Shown here: one piece after another, positions 8,753 to 18,013 of the stretch
How positions within the stretch are numbered: the first letter of the stretch is position 1
Layout of the letters: each line of letters opens with the position of its first letter
Assembly: GCA_945883335.1 (NCBI GenBank)
Contig: CAMCXI010000002.1
Location: forward strand, 257,658 to 293,770
Direction of reading: 5' to 3'
From: Candidatus Methylopumilus universalis
GTDB lineage: Bacteria > Pseudomonadota > Gammaproteobacteria > Burkholderiales > Methylophilaceae
Length of the DNA stretch: 36,113 bases
Made by a program: the position numbers and the translations under genes
Notes under the pieces: generated by a model
The model's database searches: none
The model's input: only the letters and a program-made list of their open reading frames with translations
What the model was told of the DNA's origin: nothing

Positions 8753-9444
8753 ATGAAAAAAACCCACTTATCCTCTTATTACTTATCGCGCAGGAGGCTT
8801 TTGCAGCAAGGCCGTTTGTCACAGATGATGCGAGACTGACCACTGCAGGTAGCTGTCAAGTGGAAGCTTGGACCCGAGCATATCAACATAGCCATGAGAT
8901 TTGGGCATTGCCTGCGTGCAACCCTTGGGGAAACTTCGAACTAACTTTTGGTGGTTCTTTAGCAAAAGTAGATGGCCAAAGTAGCACACTGGATTCCGCA
9001 TTTCAGGCAAAAACCTTATTTAGAGAATTAAAAACGAATGACTGGGGTATTGGTATCGCAATTGGCAAAATAAGCCACAGCGACCTTAATCCAGGCCCCA
9101 ATCAGTACGGTAACACCTACGGCTATATCCCTGCTTCTTTATCGCTTTGGGATGACAAAGTAATTCTACATAGCAATATTGGCTTGCTGCATGACAAAGA
9201 AAGTAAGCGAAATAATATGACATGGGGCTTGGGGAGTGAAATTAAGCTCAAGCCTAATTTACTTGGCATCACAGAGATATATGGTGACGACAAAAGTAAT
9301 CCATATGTACAAGTGGGGTTTCGCTATTCAGTGATTCCCAACCTGTTTCAAGTTGACAGCACCTATGGTCAACAAATCAATGGTGATTCAGAACTGAAAT
9401 GGATTTCATTTGGCGTGAGATACACGCCAGACAAGCTATTTTAA
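8753..9444 (+). pseudogene. MetA-pathway-type outer-membrane protein, frameshifted just after its start
   Basis: Frame +1 from 8755 encodes a hydrophobic signal segment (NPLILLLLIAQEAFA), then ARPFVTDDARLTTAGSCQVEAWTR and a beta-rich remainder ending at 9444. This matches the Phenol_MetA_deg-like family of putative outer-membrane beta proteins as I know it. No start codon exists in this frame between the TAG at 8734-8736 and the signal segment. The plausible ATG at 8753 (ATGAAAAAA) is in another frame that ends at the TGA at 8837-8839. Adding one A to the seven-A run at 8756-8762 would restore MKKNPLIL and an exported protein of about 230 residues. The first in-frame start otherwise is the GTG at 8860, which would lack the signal peptide. 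Options are a sequencing error, a recent mutation, phase variation, or slippage on the A run. Confidence 0.72.
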
Positions 9445-9445
9445 T

Positions 9446-10804
9446 TTAAAGCTCACGCACCTTATTCAGGGCCTGCTCAAGCCTATCCACACCAAACACC
9501 TGCATGCCTTTAATCGGCTGTTTAGGCGCATTCGCTTTTGGCACGATGGCATGCGTAAATCCTAGCTTAGCGGCTTCTTTCAAACGCTCTTGACCGCGTT
9601 GCACAGGGCGTACTTCTCCAGCCAAGCCAACCTCACCAAAAACAATCAGTTTGTTATTTAATGCCTTGTTTTTTAATGAAGAAACAATCGATAATAGCAC
9701 CGCCAAATCGACTGCTGGCTCACTAATTTTTACTCCACCCACAGCATTCACAAACACATCTTGATCAAAGCAAGCCACGCCTGCATGTCTATGCAATACC
9801 GCCAATAACATGGCCAAACGATTTTGCTCTAGCCCTACACATAAACGCTTAGGATTAGGCGCATGCGCTTCATCCACTAAGGCCTGCACCTCGACCAATA
9901 AAGGACGCGTGCCCTCTTGTGTAACGGTAATGCAAGAGCCTGCCACTTCTTCAGCATGATGCGACAAGAACAGTGCCGATGGATTACTAACTTCTCGCAA
10001 ACCTTTTTCAGTCATCGCAAAAACACCAAGCTCATTCACGGCGCCAAAGCGGTTTTTAAATGCCCGAATCAATCTAAAGCTTGAATTAGGATCGCCCTCA
10101 AAATACAGTACTGTATCCACAATATGCTCAAGCACACGCGGACCTGCTAGAGAGCCCTCTTTGGTGACGTGCCCTACCAATATCACACTAATGCCAAGCT
10201 GCTTGGCAGCACGCGTTAATTGCGCCGAGCATTCGCGCACTTGCGCTACCGAACCCGGTGCTGATTGCAAAGCTTCTGAGTAAACTGTTTGAATGGAGTC
10301 AATCACAGCCACATTAGGTTTATGGGCCTGCAAAGTGGCGACAATTTTCTCGAGATTAATTTCAGCCAGCAAATCCAAAGGCGAGGCATCCAATCCTAAG
10401 CGTTTAGCGCGCATGGCAATTTGTTGTGCAGACTCTTCACCGCTGATATAAAGGGTTTTGCTTTTATTGCCCAAATGGCAAAGCGTTTGAAGTAATAAGG
10501 TGGATTTACCAATACCAGGATCGCCGCCAATGAGCACTACGACGCCAGGCACAAGGCCACCGCCTAAGACGCGGTCAAACTCAGCCATGCCTGTAGCTTG
10601 GCGCGGTGTTTCTGCTGCTTCAACCTCTTGTAGTTTTTGAATAGTGCTTGCCTCAGCAAGCGGGGCAAATCGACTTGCACTGGAAGTCTCAGCAATGGCT
10701 TCAACTAGGGTATTCCATGCCATGCAACTTGGGCATTGACCCTGCCATTTAGGTGACTGCCCACCACACTCCGTACAACTGTAAACAGTTTTCGCTTTTG
10801 CCAT
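9446..10804 (-). CDS. radA: DNA repair protein RadA (Sms)
   Basis: RadA is a hexameric helicase-like ATPase that promotes branch migration in recombinational repair. The 452 residues show a C4 zinc finger (C10, C13, C24, C27), Walker A GGDPGIGKST at 93-102, the RadA-specific KNRFG at 250-254 and a C-terminal Lon protease-like domain from about 285. The ATG at 10804 directly follows the alr stop (TAA then ATG), so translation is probably coupled to alr. The gene converges on the outer-membrane gene with only one base between them. Confidence 0.97.
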   Translation of the reverse strand: MAKAKTVYSCTECGGQSPKWQGQCPSCMAWNTLVEAIAETSSASRFAPLAEASTIQKLQEVEAAETPRQATGMAEFDRVLGGGLVPGVVVLIGGDPGIGKSTLLLQTLCHLGNKSKTLYISGEESAQQIAMRAKRLGLDASPLDLLAEINLEKIVATLQAHKPNVAVIDSIQTVYSEALQSAPGSVAQVRECSAQLTRAAKQLGISVILVGHVTKEGSLAGPRVLEHIVDTVLYFEGDPNSSFRLIRAFKNRFGAVNELGVFAMTEKGLREVSNPSALFLSHHAEEVAGSCITVTQEGTRPLLVEVQALVDEAHAPNPKRLCVGLEQNRLAMLLAVLHRHAGVACFDQDVFVNAVGGVKISEPAVDLAVLLSIVSSLKNKALNNKLIVFGEVGLAGEVRPVQRGQERLKEAAKLGFTHAIVPKANAPKQPIKGMQVFGVDRLEQALNKVREL

Positions 10805-11872
10805 TTAACCTACAACCTTGATAGAGACACGAGGCGCAACAGCACACAGCAACTCATAACTAATGGTTCCAGCTGCTTGTGCAACGTCGTCAACCGAAGC
10901 TTGGCTACCCCACAACTCAACGTGAGCACCAATTTCCGCCTCAGGAATGTCCGAAATGTCCACATAAAGCATATCCATCGAAACACGCCCGATAATCTGC
11001 GTCAACTCGCCAGCAACCGCTACAGGCGTGCCGTTTGGTGCATGGCGTGGGTAACCATCGGCATAACCACATGCAACAATGCCTACCCGCGTTTTTTTTA
11101 CTGCGGTAAAGGTTTGCCCGTAACCAATGCTTTCGTCAGTCTCCAGCGACTGAACAGCGATGATTTTGGATGTGAATTGCATCACTGGTTTGAGATTAAA
11201 GCTAGCCGCTGATTCACCAGCAACTGGCGATGAACCATACAGCATAATACCTGCCCTCACCCATTGACCATGCGCTTCCGGGAAGCGCAGTAAACTAGCC
11301 GAATTAGCGAGCGAGCATGGCTCTTGGTGATCTTGGGTTGTTTTGTTAAATACCGCCAATGGCTCTGCGATGCCAACAAACTCGTCAGCTGTTGCAAAAT
11401 GCGTCATTAAAGTTAGGTCAGCCACATTACTACAAGCCTCTAGACGAACCCTTGCTGATTCAAAGTCGCTTGGCTTAAAGCCTAAACGATTCATACCAGT
11501 ATTAATCTTGAGGTGCACTGAAATCGGCTTGGCCAGTTTCACCTGTTCAAGCATGTTAATTTGTACCTCGCTATGCACTACGATGCTGATCGCTTTTTCG
11601 CTCACATGAATTAACTCATCTGAAGAAAACACACCTTCAAGCATCAGAATGGTTTGAGTGTATCCAGCGTTTCTGAGTGTTAACGCTTCGTCTAAGCCCA
11701 GAATGGCAAAGCCATCTGCAGCTTTTAAGCCTTTAGCTGCATTGAGTAAGCCGTGTCCATAGCCATTAGCTTTGACTACCGCCATTATTTTAGACTGCGG
11801 CGCTTTAGATTTTGCAACGGCTAAGTTGTGTTCTAAAGCACTAAGGCTAATGGTGACTTGTATCGGACGCAT
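10805..11872 (-). CDS. alr: Alanine racemase
   Basis: The enzyme makes D-alanine for peptidoglycan. It is a 355-residue fold-type III PLP enzyme: the PLP lysine is K34 in [12 protein letters not shown], and the second catalytic base is Y251 in SIGYGQTF. Other family motifs are MTHFATAD near 156-163, RAGIMLYG near 206-213 and [11 protein letters not shown] near 267-276. It lies 8 nt after dnaB and abuts radA, in the order dnaB-alr-radA, which is common in betaproteobacteria. No strong Shine-Dalgarno precedes the ATG at 11872. Confidence 0.97.
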   Translation of the reverse strand: MRPIQVTISLSALEHNLAVAKSKAPQSKIMAVVKANGYGHGLLNAAKGLKAADGFAILGLDEALTLRNAGYTQTILMLEGVFSSDELIHVSEKAISIVVHSEVQINMLEQVKLAKPISVHLKINTGMNRLGFKPSDFESARVRLEACSNVADLTLMTHFATADEFVGIAEPLAVFNKTTQDHQEPCSLANSASLLRFPEAHGQWVRAGIMLYGSSPVAGESAASFNLKPVMQFTSKIIAVQSLETDESIGYGQTFTAVKKTRVGIVACGYADGYPRHAPNGTPVAVAGELTQIIGRVSMDMLYVDISDIPEAEIGAHVELWGSQASVDDVAQAAGTISYELLCAVAPRVSIKVVG

Positions 11873-11880
11873 AGCAGTGA

Positions 11881-13266
11881 TTAGTAATCGTCACCCATAT
11901 GGGCATTAGCAGATGAGAAATTCTCAAAGCGTGTATGTTGACCCAAGAAGGTCAAACGAATGCGGCCAATTGGACCGTTACGTTGTTTAGCAATAATAAT
12001 TTCCGCCGTGCCTTTATCTTCAGAATCCGGGTTATATACTTCATCTCTGTAGATAAATAAAATCAAATCAGCATCCTGCTCAATCGCACCTGACTCACGT
12101 AAATCCGACATCACCGGACGCTTATCCGGGCGCTGCTCAACACTTCGATTCAACTGAGACAATGCCAAGACTGGCACATCTAGTTCTTTAGCAAGCGATT
12201 TTAGTGAACGTGAAATTTCGGAAATCTCCGTAGCGCGGTTCTCGCTCGCACGCCCTGAAGTCCCTGACATCAATTGCAAGTAATCGACGACGATTAAGCC
12301 TAGGCCACCGGTTTGTCTATGCAAACGACGTGCACGGGCGCGAACGTCGAAGGAACTTAAACCTGCACCCTCATCAATAAAAATAGGCGCGTCATTAAGC
12401 TTGCCAATCGCCGTGGTAAGCCTGACCCAATCTTCATCTTCCAAATTGCCATTACGCATGCGATGTTGATCCAAACGGCCCACTGAACCAATCATACGAG
12501 TCGCCAACTGAGTTGCCCCCATTTCCATAGAGAACACAGCAACCACTTTTTTGGTATCTAGTGCAACATTCTCAGCGATATTGAGTGAGAAAGCCGTTTT
12601 ACCCATTGAAGGACGACCAGCCACAATAATCAAATCACCGGGCTGGAAGCCTGAGGTACGCTCATCAAGATCATCAAAACCGGTAGGAATACCGGTGACA
12701 CTGCCTTGATTTTCACGTTGATACAGATAATCGATACGATCAGCTACTTTCGGAAGCAAGGTTTGAATATCCAGAAAGCCTTGTGAACCTCGGTTACCGC
12801 TTTCGGCGATTTTGAAAATTTTGGCTTCCGCTTCATCAAGCAACTGTTGAGCATCACGCCCTTGAGGGCTATAGGCGCTTTCAGCAATGCCTGAACCCAC
12901 CTCCACCAACTTACGCATAATCGAGCGTTCACGCACGATTTCAGCATAACGGCGAATATTTGCTGCGGTCGGCGTGTTTTGCGCCAATGCGCCAAGATAA
13001 ACAATACCGCCAACACTGGAAAGTTCTGCTGAGTTTTCTAATGATTCAGCAACCGTTACAATATCTGCAGGACGGTTTTGCTCAATCAACTTGGCAATGT
13101 GGGTATAAATTAAACGGTGGTCATGACGATAGAAATCGGATTGATTCAGTACATCTGCAATCTTATCAAGCGCCTCATTCTCAAGCAGTAAACCACCGAG
13201 CACAGACTGCTCTGCTTCTACCGAGTTAGGAGGGAGTTTTAACGATTCTAATGAGTCTTCAGCCAT
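11881..13266 (-). CDS. dnaB: Replicative DNA helicase DnaB
   Basis: DnaB is the hexameric fork helicase. Starting at the ATG at 13266 ([25 protein letters not shown]) gives 461 residues, normal for the family. The N-terminal primase-interaction domain spans about 10-115, followed by a linker and the RecA-like domain with Walker A GRPSMGKT at 217-224 and the later segments VVDYLQLM and [16 protein letters not shown]. An upstream in-frame start at 13311 would add 15 residues unlike the family and would lie upstream of a perfect TATAAT, so 13266 is preferred. It heads dnaB-alr-radA and is separated from rplI by a terminator. Confidence 0.96.
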   Translation of the reverse strand: MAEDSLESLKLPPNSVEAEQSVLGGLLLENEALDKIADVLNQSDFYRHDHRLIYTHIAKLIEQNRPADIVTVAESLENSAELSSVGGIVYLGALAQNTPTAANIRRYAEIVRERSIMRKLVEVGSGIAESAYSPQGRDAQQLLDEAEAKIFKIAESGNRGSQGFLDIQTLLPKVADRIDYLYQRENQGSVTGIPTGFDDLDERTSGFQPGDLIIVAGRPSMGKTAFSLNIAENVALDTKKVVAVFSMEMGATQLATRMIGSVGRLDQHRMRNGNLEDEDWVRLTTAIGKLNDAPIFIDEGAGLSSFDVRARARRLHRQTGGLGLIVVDYLQLMSGTSGRASENRATEISEISRSLKSLAKELDVPVLALSQLNRSVEQRPDKRPVMSDLRESGAIEQDADLILFIYRDEVYNPDSEDKGTAEIIIAKQRNGPIGRIRLTFLGQHTRFENFSSANAHMGDDY

Positions 13267-13272
13267 TCCAAC

Positions 13273-13278
13273 ATTATA
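13273..13278 (-). promoter_or_regulatory. Candidate -10 element (TATAAT) for dnaB, possibly leaderless
   Basis: On the minus strand a perfect TATAAT ends six nt before the dnaB ATG at 13266. Transcription would then start at or next to the A of the start codon. No good -35 hexamer is seen at 16-18 nt spacing (TCTTAA at 17 nt), and no separate Shine-Dalgarno precedes the ATG beyond GTTGGA directly adjoining it. Confidence 0.4.
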
Positions 13279-13324
13279 AACTGAAACATGGATGCTTAAG
13301 ATGGCTAGCAAAACAAAAAACGGG

Positions 13325-13354
13325 CAATAAAAAAGGCTACCGAAGTAGCCTTTT
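13325..13354 (-). terminator. Intrinsic terminator with TTCG tetraloop after rplI
   Basis: On the minus strand GGCTAC-TTCG-GTAGCC (13350-13335) is flanked by AAAA and followed by six T and then ATT. The UUCG loop closed by a C-G pair is exceptionally stable. It ends the rpsF-priB-rpsR-rplI transcript before dnaB. The structure is nearly symmetrical, but no plus-strand gene enters it. Confidence 0.92.
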
Positions 13355-13382
13355 CAGATTAAGCGTTAGCCTAATTTGTTGC

Positions 13383-13832
13383 TTATGCTTCACCCAATAC
13401 TGAAACAGTGATATCAACCACTACGTCATGGTGCAATGCAATGCTAACAGCGTGATCACCAACAGCCTTCAATGGACCAACTGGCAAACGCACTTCTGAT
13501 TTAGCCACTTCAAAACCAGCTGCAGTTAACGCTTCAGCGATGTCGCCATTGCCAACTGAACCGAATAGACGGCCGTCAACACCTGCTTTTTGTGTGACTT
13601 GTAACAAGTAACCAGCAAGTTTTTCGCCTCGTTTAGCCGCTGCAGATAACAAATCAGCTTGTTGTTTTTCAAGAATCGCACGACGCTCAGCAAATTCAGC
13701 TTTGTTAGCATCAGTTGCACGTTTTGCTTTACCTTGTGGGATTAAGAAGTTACGACCGTAACCATCTTTAACTTTAACTATATCGCCAAGGTTGCCCAAG
13801 TTCACTACTTTTTCTAATAAGATAATTTGCAT
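13383..13832 (-). CDS. rplI: 50S ribosomal protein L9
   Basis: The 149 residues match bL9. The N-terminal domain starts [36 protein letters not shown] (shown here only to identify the family); a long connecting helix follows (about 40-75) and then the C-terminal domain with GRLFGSVG. L9 binds 23S rRNA and helps maintain reading frame. A strong Shine-Dalgarno AAGGGG lies six nt before the ATG at 13832. It is the last gene of the rpsF-priB-rpsR-rplI operon, 10 nt after rpsR, and is followed by a TTCG-loop terminator. Confidence 0.98.
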   Translation of the reverse strand: MQIILLEKVVNLGNLGDIVKVKDGYGRNFLIPQGKAKRATDANKAEFAERRAILEKQQADLLSAAAKRGEKLAGYLLQVTQKAGVDGRLFGSVGNGDIAEALTAAGFEVAKSEVRLPVGPLKAVGDHAVSIALHHDVVVDITVSVLGEA

Positions 13833-13842
13833 GGTTTTCCCC

Positions 13843-14070
13843 TTAGTGCTTGTCAGTATATGGCATCAAAGCAAGGAAACGCGCGCGTTTCACAGCTGAT
13901 GTCAACTGACGTTGGTATTTTGCTTTTGTGCCAGTAATACGTGCAGGAATAATCTTGCCGTTTTCTGTAATGAAATCTTTTAATAGATCCACGTCTTTGT
14001 AATCTACTTCTTTAATGCCCTCTGCTGAAAAACGGCAGTAGCGGCGGCGTTTGAACATATCACGTGCCAT
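13843..14070 (-). CDS. rpsR: 30S ribosomal protein S18
   Basis: A 75-residue basic protein with the bS18 core: [13 protein letters not shown], then [30 protein letters not shown], then [19 protein letters not shown]18 pairs with S6 on the platform of the 30S subunit. AAAGGA lies about eight nt before the ATG at 14070. An internal ATG at codon 5 is less likely. Confidence 0.98.
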   Translation of the reverse strand: MARDMFKRRRYCRFSAEGIKEVDYKDVDLLKDFITENGKIIPARITGTKAKYQRQLTSAVKRARFLALMPYTDKH

Positions 14071-14103
14071 GTTAGTAATCCTTTAAATATTGATTTAGCT
14101 ATT

Positions 14104-14415
14104 TCAAATAGCATCTAATGTATTAATGTGCATGACCAGTTGTGTGCTTTTTAGGCTGCGTTTAGCAAGAAAACCAGAGGCTTTAACAAGCGCTCCAACT
14201 TTAATGCTTTGTGACTTTTCTGCCAAAGGTCCCATGACCATCGCATTCACATCACATTCAACCCTACGTTGCATCCCTGCTTCAACTTGCTCAGAGAGAT
14301 GCCGTAAAACAAAACTCAACAACGGTATTCCTGCTGGTGTGTAGCGAAGCGTTTCAATTTGAACAACCTCACCATCAATGACTAATAAATTAGCCCCCAG
14401 CGTTGTGCGACTCAC
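14104..14415 (-). CDS. priB: Primosomal replication protein N (PriB)
   Basis: This 103-residue single OB-fold protein resembles PriB/SSB: an N-terminal ANLLVIDGEVV strand, the central LRYTPAGIPLLSFVLRH and the C-terminal IKVGALVKASGFLAKRS. PriB links PriA to DnaT during replication restart. Its position between rpsF and rpsR is diagnostic in beta- and gammaproteobacteria. The start is a GTG at 14415 immediately after the rpsF TAA, implying coupled translation. Confidence 0.93.
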   Translation of the reverse strand: MSRTTLGANLLVIDGEVVQIETLRYTPAGIPLLSFVLRHLSEQVEAGMQRRVECDVNAMVMGPLAEKSQSIKVGALVKASGFLAKRSLKSTQLVMHINTLDAI

Positions 14416-14796
14416 TTAAGCAGCGGCTGCCTCAGCAGCTGGTGCAGCTTCATCTTTACCCAATACTGATTTAGATTTCTCTTCTTTCATCATTGGTGAT
14501 GGAGCAACAACAGCGTCTTTAGTCGCCATTGTTAGGTGGCGCAACACAGCATCATTAAATTTAAATGCGTGTTCAAGTTCGTCTAAAACGAATTGATTAC
14601 ATTCAATGTTCATGAGCACGTAATGCGCTTTGTGGATTTTTTGGATTGGGTAAGCCATTTGACGACGGCCCCAGTCTTCAAGACGGTGCATAGCGCCGCC
14701 ATTTGAAGTCACGAGTGCGCGATAACGTTCGATCATCGCAGGCACTTGCTCGCTTTGGTCCGGATGGACGATAAATACTACTTCATAATGCCGCAT
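14416..14796 (-). CDS. rpsF: 30S ribosomal protein S6
   Basis: The 126 residues from the ATG at 14796 start [21 protein letters not shown], the bS6 N-terminus, and include the conserved [18 protein letters not shown] and [11 protein letters not shown] segments. AAGGAG six nt upstream supports this start over the in-frame one at 14847. After residue 100 there is an Ala/Glu/Lys-rich tail, as in many S6 proteins that are glutamylated or extended. It is the first gene of the ribosomal operon, with a promoter and leader hairpin upstream. Confidence 0.97.
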   Translation of the reverse strand: MRHYEVVFIVHPDQSEQVPAMIERYRALVTSNGGAMHRLEDWGRRQMAYPIQKIHKAHYVLMNIECNQFVLDELEHAFKFNDAVLRHLTMATKDAVVAPSPMMKEEKSKSVLGKDEAAPAAEAAAA

Positions 14797-14876
14797 GTAA
14801 ACTCCTTTTGGATTAAAAGGCTCCTGCACAGCGAAACAGTGAGCCAAGGTGGAAAGGTGGAAAGGTCGCGATTATA
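14797..14876 (-). promoter_or_regulatory. rpsF promoter (-10) and leader hairpin
   Basis: A TATAAT on the minus strand at 14876-14871 lies about 75 nt before rpsF. The leader holds a tandem 8-bp repeat (GGTGGAAA twice, 14848-14863 on the plus strand) and a hairpin at 14845-14819 with arms GGCTC/GAGCC and inner CTG/CAG pairing. Many bacteria have an S6:S18-binding leader at this place; whether this hairpin is that element is only a suggestion, since I cannot see its consensus clearly. No clear -35 is seen. Confidence 0.45.
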
Positions 14877-14931
14877 TAGAAAACATGGCGAAAGTGCTAG
14901 CTTCTTTTGAATTCAATCGCTAAGAGAAGAA

Positions 14932-15564
14932 TTAAGGCGCTTTTGAGGATCTAACTTCCACACCGATCACTGGGCTAGATTGATGGGTAATCGGCAATTT
15001 CATTTTCAGAAAATCGTCTTGACCTGCCAGCCAAGTTTTAAACGGCTTATTAGCTATGTATTCGCCAAAATAGGGATCAACTGCACCCTCAAATATCAAA
15101 TCCTTAATATCGACTGTTTCAGCGCCATTCATTGGTATCGACTTAATGACCAAGAGATGTTTTGCATTAAGCTTGGTCGCCAACCAAGCGGCAAGACTAT
15201 CCGAAGTTAAATCCCAATTCATAGGCAAATCTTTATCCGCCAACACCATGGGCGAAGGCTTCCAAACAATAGCTCGACGTTGACAACCATGCTCCGCAAT
15301 TTCAAGCTCGCTGGCAGCCATAACTAAATCCAAATTCAAGCCCGTTATCAAGGTTGCATATTGATCCATCGCAACCACTGCCATTTGATGCGCCGTCGCG
15401 TCATCAATGCCTGTTTCAGTTTGCGCATCACGGACGGCATCGGCAAACACACCACCACCGGGCACAATCACGACTTTACCATCCCCAAATTGAACTAGCG
15501 CATCCAGCCAACCTTTTAGCGCTGGCGTTCCCATCAAACTGCCACCTAGCTTCACAACCCACAT
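14932..15564 (-). CDS. mfnE: Amino acid kinase-family protein, MfnE-like (methylofuran biosynthesis)
   Basis: This 210-residue amino acid kinase-fold protein has the phosphate-binding VVKLGGSL at 3-10, VIVPGGGVFADAVRD at 33-46 and the C-terminal nucleotide segment LLVIKSIPM. In methanogens MfnE, of this superfamily, phosphorylates the aminomethylfuran phosphate intermediate of methanofuran. Methylotrophs with the H4MPT/methylofuran formaldehyde oxidation route carry homologues next to MfnF- and MfnD-like genes, as here. Its ATG overlaps the pabB stop by one base (TGATG), so it belongs to the mfnD-mfnF-pabB-mfnE operon. The exact substrate in this organism is inferred from context. Confidence 0.78.
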   Translation of the reverse strand: MWVVKLGGSLMGTPALKGWLDALVQFGDGKVVIVPGGGVFADAVRDAQTETGIDDATAHQMAVVAMDQYATLITGLNLDLVMAASELEIAEHGCQRRAIVWKPSPMVLADKDLPMNWDLTSDSLAAWLATKLNAKHLLVIKSIPMNGAETVDIKDLIFEGAVDPYFGEYIANKPFKTWLAGQDDFLKMKLPITHQSSPVIGVEVRSSKAP

Positions 15565-16970
15565 CAGGATCTGCTTGCTTTCAAATTTACATCACCACCA
15601 AAGCGGGCAATTAACTTGAGCATAGATGATGCTTTATCCAATGTTTCGCGATATTCTTTCGCCAGCTCAGAATCAGCTACAACCCCGCCACCCGCATAAA
15701 AGCGAATCTCATCATCCGAATAAACGGCAGTTCGAATCGCAATATTGGTATCCATATTGCCATCAAAGCCAACATAGCCAATTGCGCCGCAATAAAGCCC
15801 GCGGCGATTAGGCTCTAGTTCTTCAATAATTTCCATGGCGCGAAACTTTGGCGCACCAGTAATCGAACCGCCAGGAAAACAGGCGCGCAGCAAATCAATC
15901 GCTGTTTTATCTTCCGCCAATTTACCTGTCACCGTACTGACTAAGTGGTGCACGTTCGCAAAGCTCTCCAAAGCGAATAGCTTATCAGCGCACACACTGC
16001 CGGTTTCACATACTTTGCTAATGTCGTTACGAAGCAAATCTACAATCATTAAGTTTTCAGCGCGGTCTTTAGGACTGTTTTGCAAATCATTTGCGTTGCT
16101 CGCATCCTCGACCGCATTATCTGACCGAGGCCTTGTGCCTTTAATGGGACGCGTTTCGACATGCTTGCCATGTACCTGCAAAAAGCGCTCTGGCGATGCA
16201 GAAAGTACCTGAAGGGAAGATTGTGCATCACCCAAGTTCATATAACTCATAAAGGGCGCGGGACTAATGTCTCGTAAAGCAAGATAGGCTGTCCAAGCAT
16301 CACCTGAAGCGTGTGCAGAAAAACGCTGAGCTAAATTTACTTGGTAACAATCGCCCTCATGGATGTATTGCTTAACGCGATTAAATGCGGCGCCATATTG
16401 GGTGTAATCCATATTGGACTGCAATGCCGAGCTGATTTTAAAATCAGCTTTTGTTGCTTGCATGAGAGGCCCATCAAATATAGCGCACAAGCTCGGCCAA
16501 TCCACTTCGGTTTCACCATTCATGCCATGTGAAACCAAATAAGTACGCCGCAATTGATGGTCAACCACCAGTGCCCAGTCGTAAATGCCCACCACCATTT
16601 GAGGCATATTTTCAGCATCTAGCGACACTGATGGCAAATGTTCAACTCGGCGGGCTAAGTCATAAGCAAAATAGCCAATCGCACCGCCCTCAAATGGCAA
16701 CTCTGTTTTTGCAATGCGGTAAGGCGAAAGCGTCTCTTTTAAGAGTTCAAATGGGTCATTTTTACTTGAGCGTTCACCCATGCCATCGACAATCACAGTC
16801 TGCTCGCCATTTGTCACCAAACGCACAAAGGGATTTGCCACCATGATGTCGTAACGACCAAACTGACTCATTGGTTGCCCACTATCTAAAAACACCGCCC
16901 AAGGCCAGTCTGCAATTTTTGCAAAAAGCTCAGCGCTGTTAGTTTGATATGGAATTTCGTGTTTTAACAT
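15564..16970 (-). CDS. pabB: Aminodeoxychorismate synthase component I (PabB)
   Basis: PabB converts chorismate to aminodeoxychorismate, the precursor of p-aminobenzoate. The 468 residues from the ATG at 16970 contain the chorismate-binding domain from about 190. They carry the PabB-specific PIKGT at 275-279 (K277; anthranilate synthases have an Ala there), RAENLMIVDLLRND at about 303-316 and CFPGGSITGAPK at 364-375. The start overlaps the mfnF stop by 7 nt and the 3' end overlaps mfnE by one base. p-Aminobenzoate is needed for folate and also for tetrahydromethanopterin, so its place between two methylofuran genes suggests a role in C1-carrier supply. No pabA or pabC is seen nearby. Confidence 0.92.
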   Translation of the reverse strand: MLKHEIPYQTNSAELFAKIADWPWAVFLDSGQPMSQFGRYDIMVANPFVRLVTNGEQTVIVDGMGERSSKNDPFELLKETLSPYRIAKTELPFEGGAIGYFAYDLARRVEHLPSVSLDAENMPQMVVGIYDWALVVDHQLRRTYLVSHGMNGETEVDWPSLCAIFDGPLMQATKADFKISSALQSNMDYTQYGAAFNRVKQYIHEGDCYQVNLAQRFSAHASGDAWTAYLALRDISPAPFMSYMNLGDAQSSLQVLSASPERFLQVHGKHVETRPIKGTRPRSDNAVEDASNANDLQNSPKDRAENLMIVDLLRNDISKVCETGSVCADKLFALESFANVHHLVSTVTGKLAEDKTAIDLLRACFPGGSITGAPKFRAMEIIEELEPNRRGLYCGAIGYVGFDGNMDTNIAIRTAVYSDDEIRFYAGGGVVADSELAKEYRETLDKASSMLKLIARFGGDVNLKASRS

Positions 16971-18013
16971 TGCATACCTATAGACAAGCTTGCAACAGCA
17001 ACCGCTGGGAGACAAACGCTTGCCCAATGCGACGCTTTATTTGACGCATTCATCAAAGTCTCTACATACAAGTAAGGTTTACTCATTTCCTCCGCCAATA
17101 CTCGAACTAAGAATCGCCCTGCTCCAGCGCCAACCAAGGGCACATCTTGATTAATATCCAAATGACTTAAGGCTTCTTGCAAGCGCGTGATTTGGACTTT
17201 TCTAAATTCAAACGCCAATGCTTTCCATGCGCTGATGTCTTTATCTTCAACATCATGGCCTATCATTCTAGCTAGGCGTCGCGCGCTCTCCAGCTCAGTC
17301 TTCCCTGCACCATCGGCAGTATCTGCTATATCATCTTCAAGCGCCAACTCACCCGTTAAACGATATACATCGGCTGTTGTTGCGAAATGCTCTGCCGCGA
17401 CATTCACCAAATGACTATCAAATTCAACTTGATGACATAGCGCCATCAATGGTGTTCGCACCACACCAGCATAGATCAATTCATCAAAGCGCATACGCTC
17501 TGCATCTTTAAAACCTTGCGAAGCAATTAACCCATCTTTGATTAAAATTAAGTCAGAAGTTGTACTACCAATATCAACCAGCACTCCTTGGTTGATTGAT
17601 TTAGCAATTAGGCTAGCACTCGCATGCCAATTAGCGGAGGCAATAGAGTCTGCGTAAAAAGACACCTCTGCGCTATCCACAAATCCTTGCTTGGCTGAAT
17701 AAAAAAGAACCTCACCATTTAAGTGATCAGCCATGAACTGCGCGATTTGCATAACGCCTTCACGGCGACTAAGGAAAATGTCCACCAATTCACCCGTCAT
17801 AGTAATAGCGTGTTGTTGCGGGATGGTTTCCAATTGGCCAAACACTTCCGCCAAAGCCTGATCTAGCTCTGCGATGCCACGCCATAGTGGACAAGCTACT
17901 TGATACACTTCAAGCACTTCACCCGTTGCCGAGACAAGCGCAGCCTTTAAATGCGCCCCGCCAACATCCCAACCTAGGGTAGCGTCTGATTTAATCTGTA
18001 AGGACTGCGACAT
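16964..18013 (-). CDS. mfnF: H4MPT-linked C1 transfer pathway protein, MfnF-like (hydantoinase/actin-like ATPase fold)
   Basis: This 349-residue protein has an ASKHA-type nucleotide fold: phosphate-1 motif GWDVGGAHLKAA at 14-25, phosphate-2 VDIGSTTSDLI at 146-156 and an adenosine-type GAGAGRFLVRVLAEE at 295-309. This is the family annotated as hydantoinase-like, H4MPT-linked proteins. The methanogen MfnF couples the furan intermediate to the tyramine-glutamate part of methanofuran. The ATG at 18013 is preferred to a TTG at 18028. It overlaps mfnD by 23 nt and pabB by 7 nt, so translation is coupled. The function here is inferred from family and neighbours. Confidence 0.82.
   Translation of the reverse strand: MSQSLQIKSDATLGWDVGGAHLKAALVSATGEVLEVYQVACPLWRGIAELDQALAEVFGQLETIPQQHAITMTGELVDIFLSRREGVMQIAQFMADHLNGEVLFYSAKQGFVDSAEVSFYADSIASANWHASASLIAKSINQGVLVDIGSTTSDLILIKDGLIASQGFKDAERMRFDELIYAGVVRTPLMALCHQVEFDSHLVNVAAEHFATTADVYRLTGELALEDDIADTADGAGKTELESARRLARMIGHDVEDKDISAWKALAFEFRKVQITRLQEALSHLDINQDVPLVGAGAGRFLVRVLAEEMSKPYLYVETLMNASNKASHWASVCLPAVAVASLSIGMQC

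Noticed and set aside
8753-8839. Short ORF from the ATG at 8753 read as a real small protein
   Set aside because: Its product is an Arg/Gln-rich string without family features, while the shifted frame gives a textbook signal peptide.
10877-11609. Plus-strand open frames opposite alr
   Set aside because: They are antisense shadows of a complete, motif-bearing alanine racemase.
13267-13311. Extended DnaB N-terminus from 13311
   Set aside because: The added residues are unlike the family and would be upstream of the likely promoter; [15 protein letters not shown] fits as the start.
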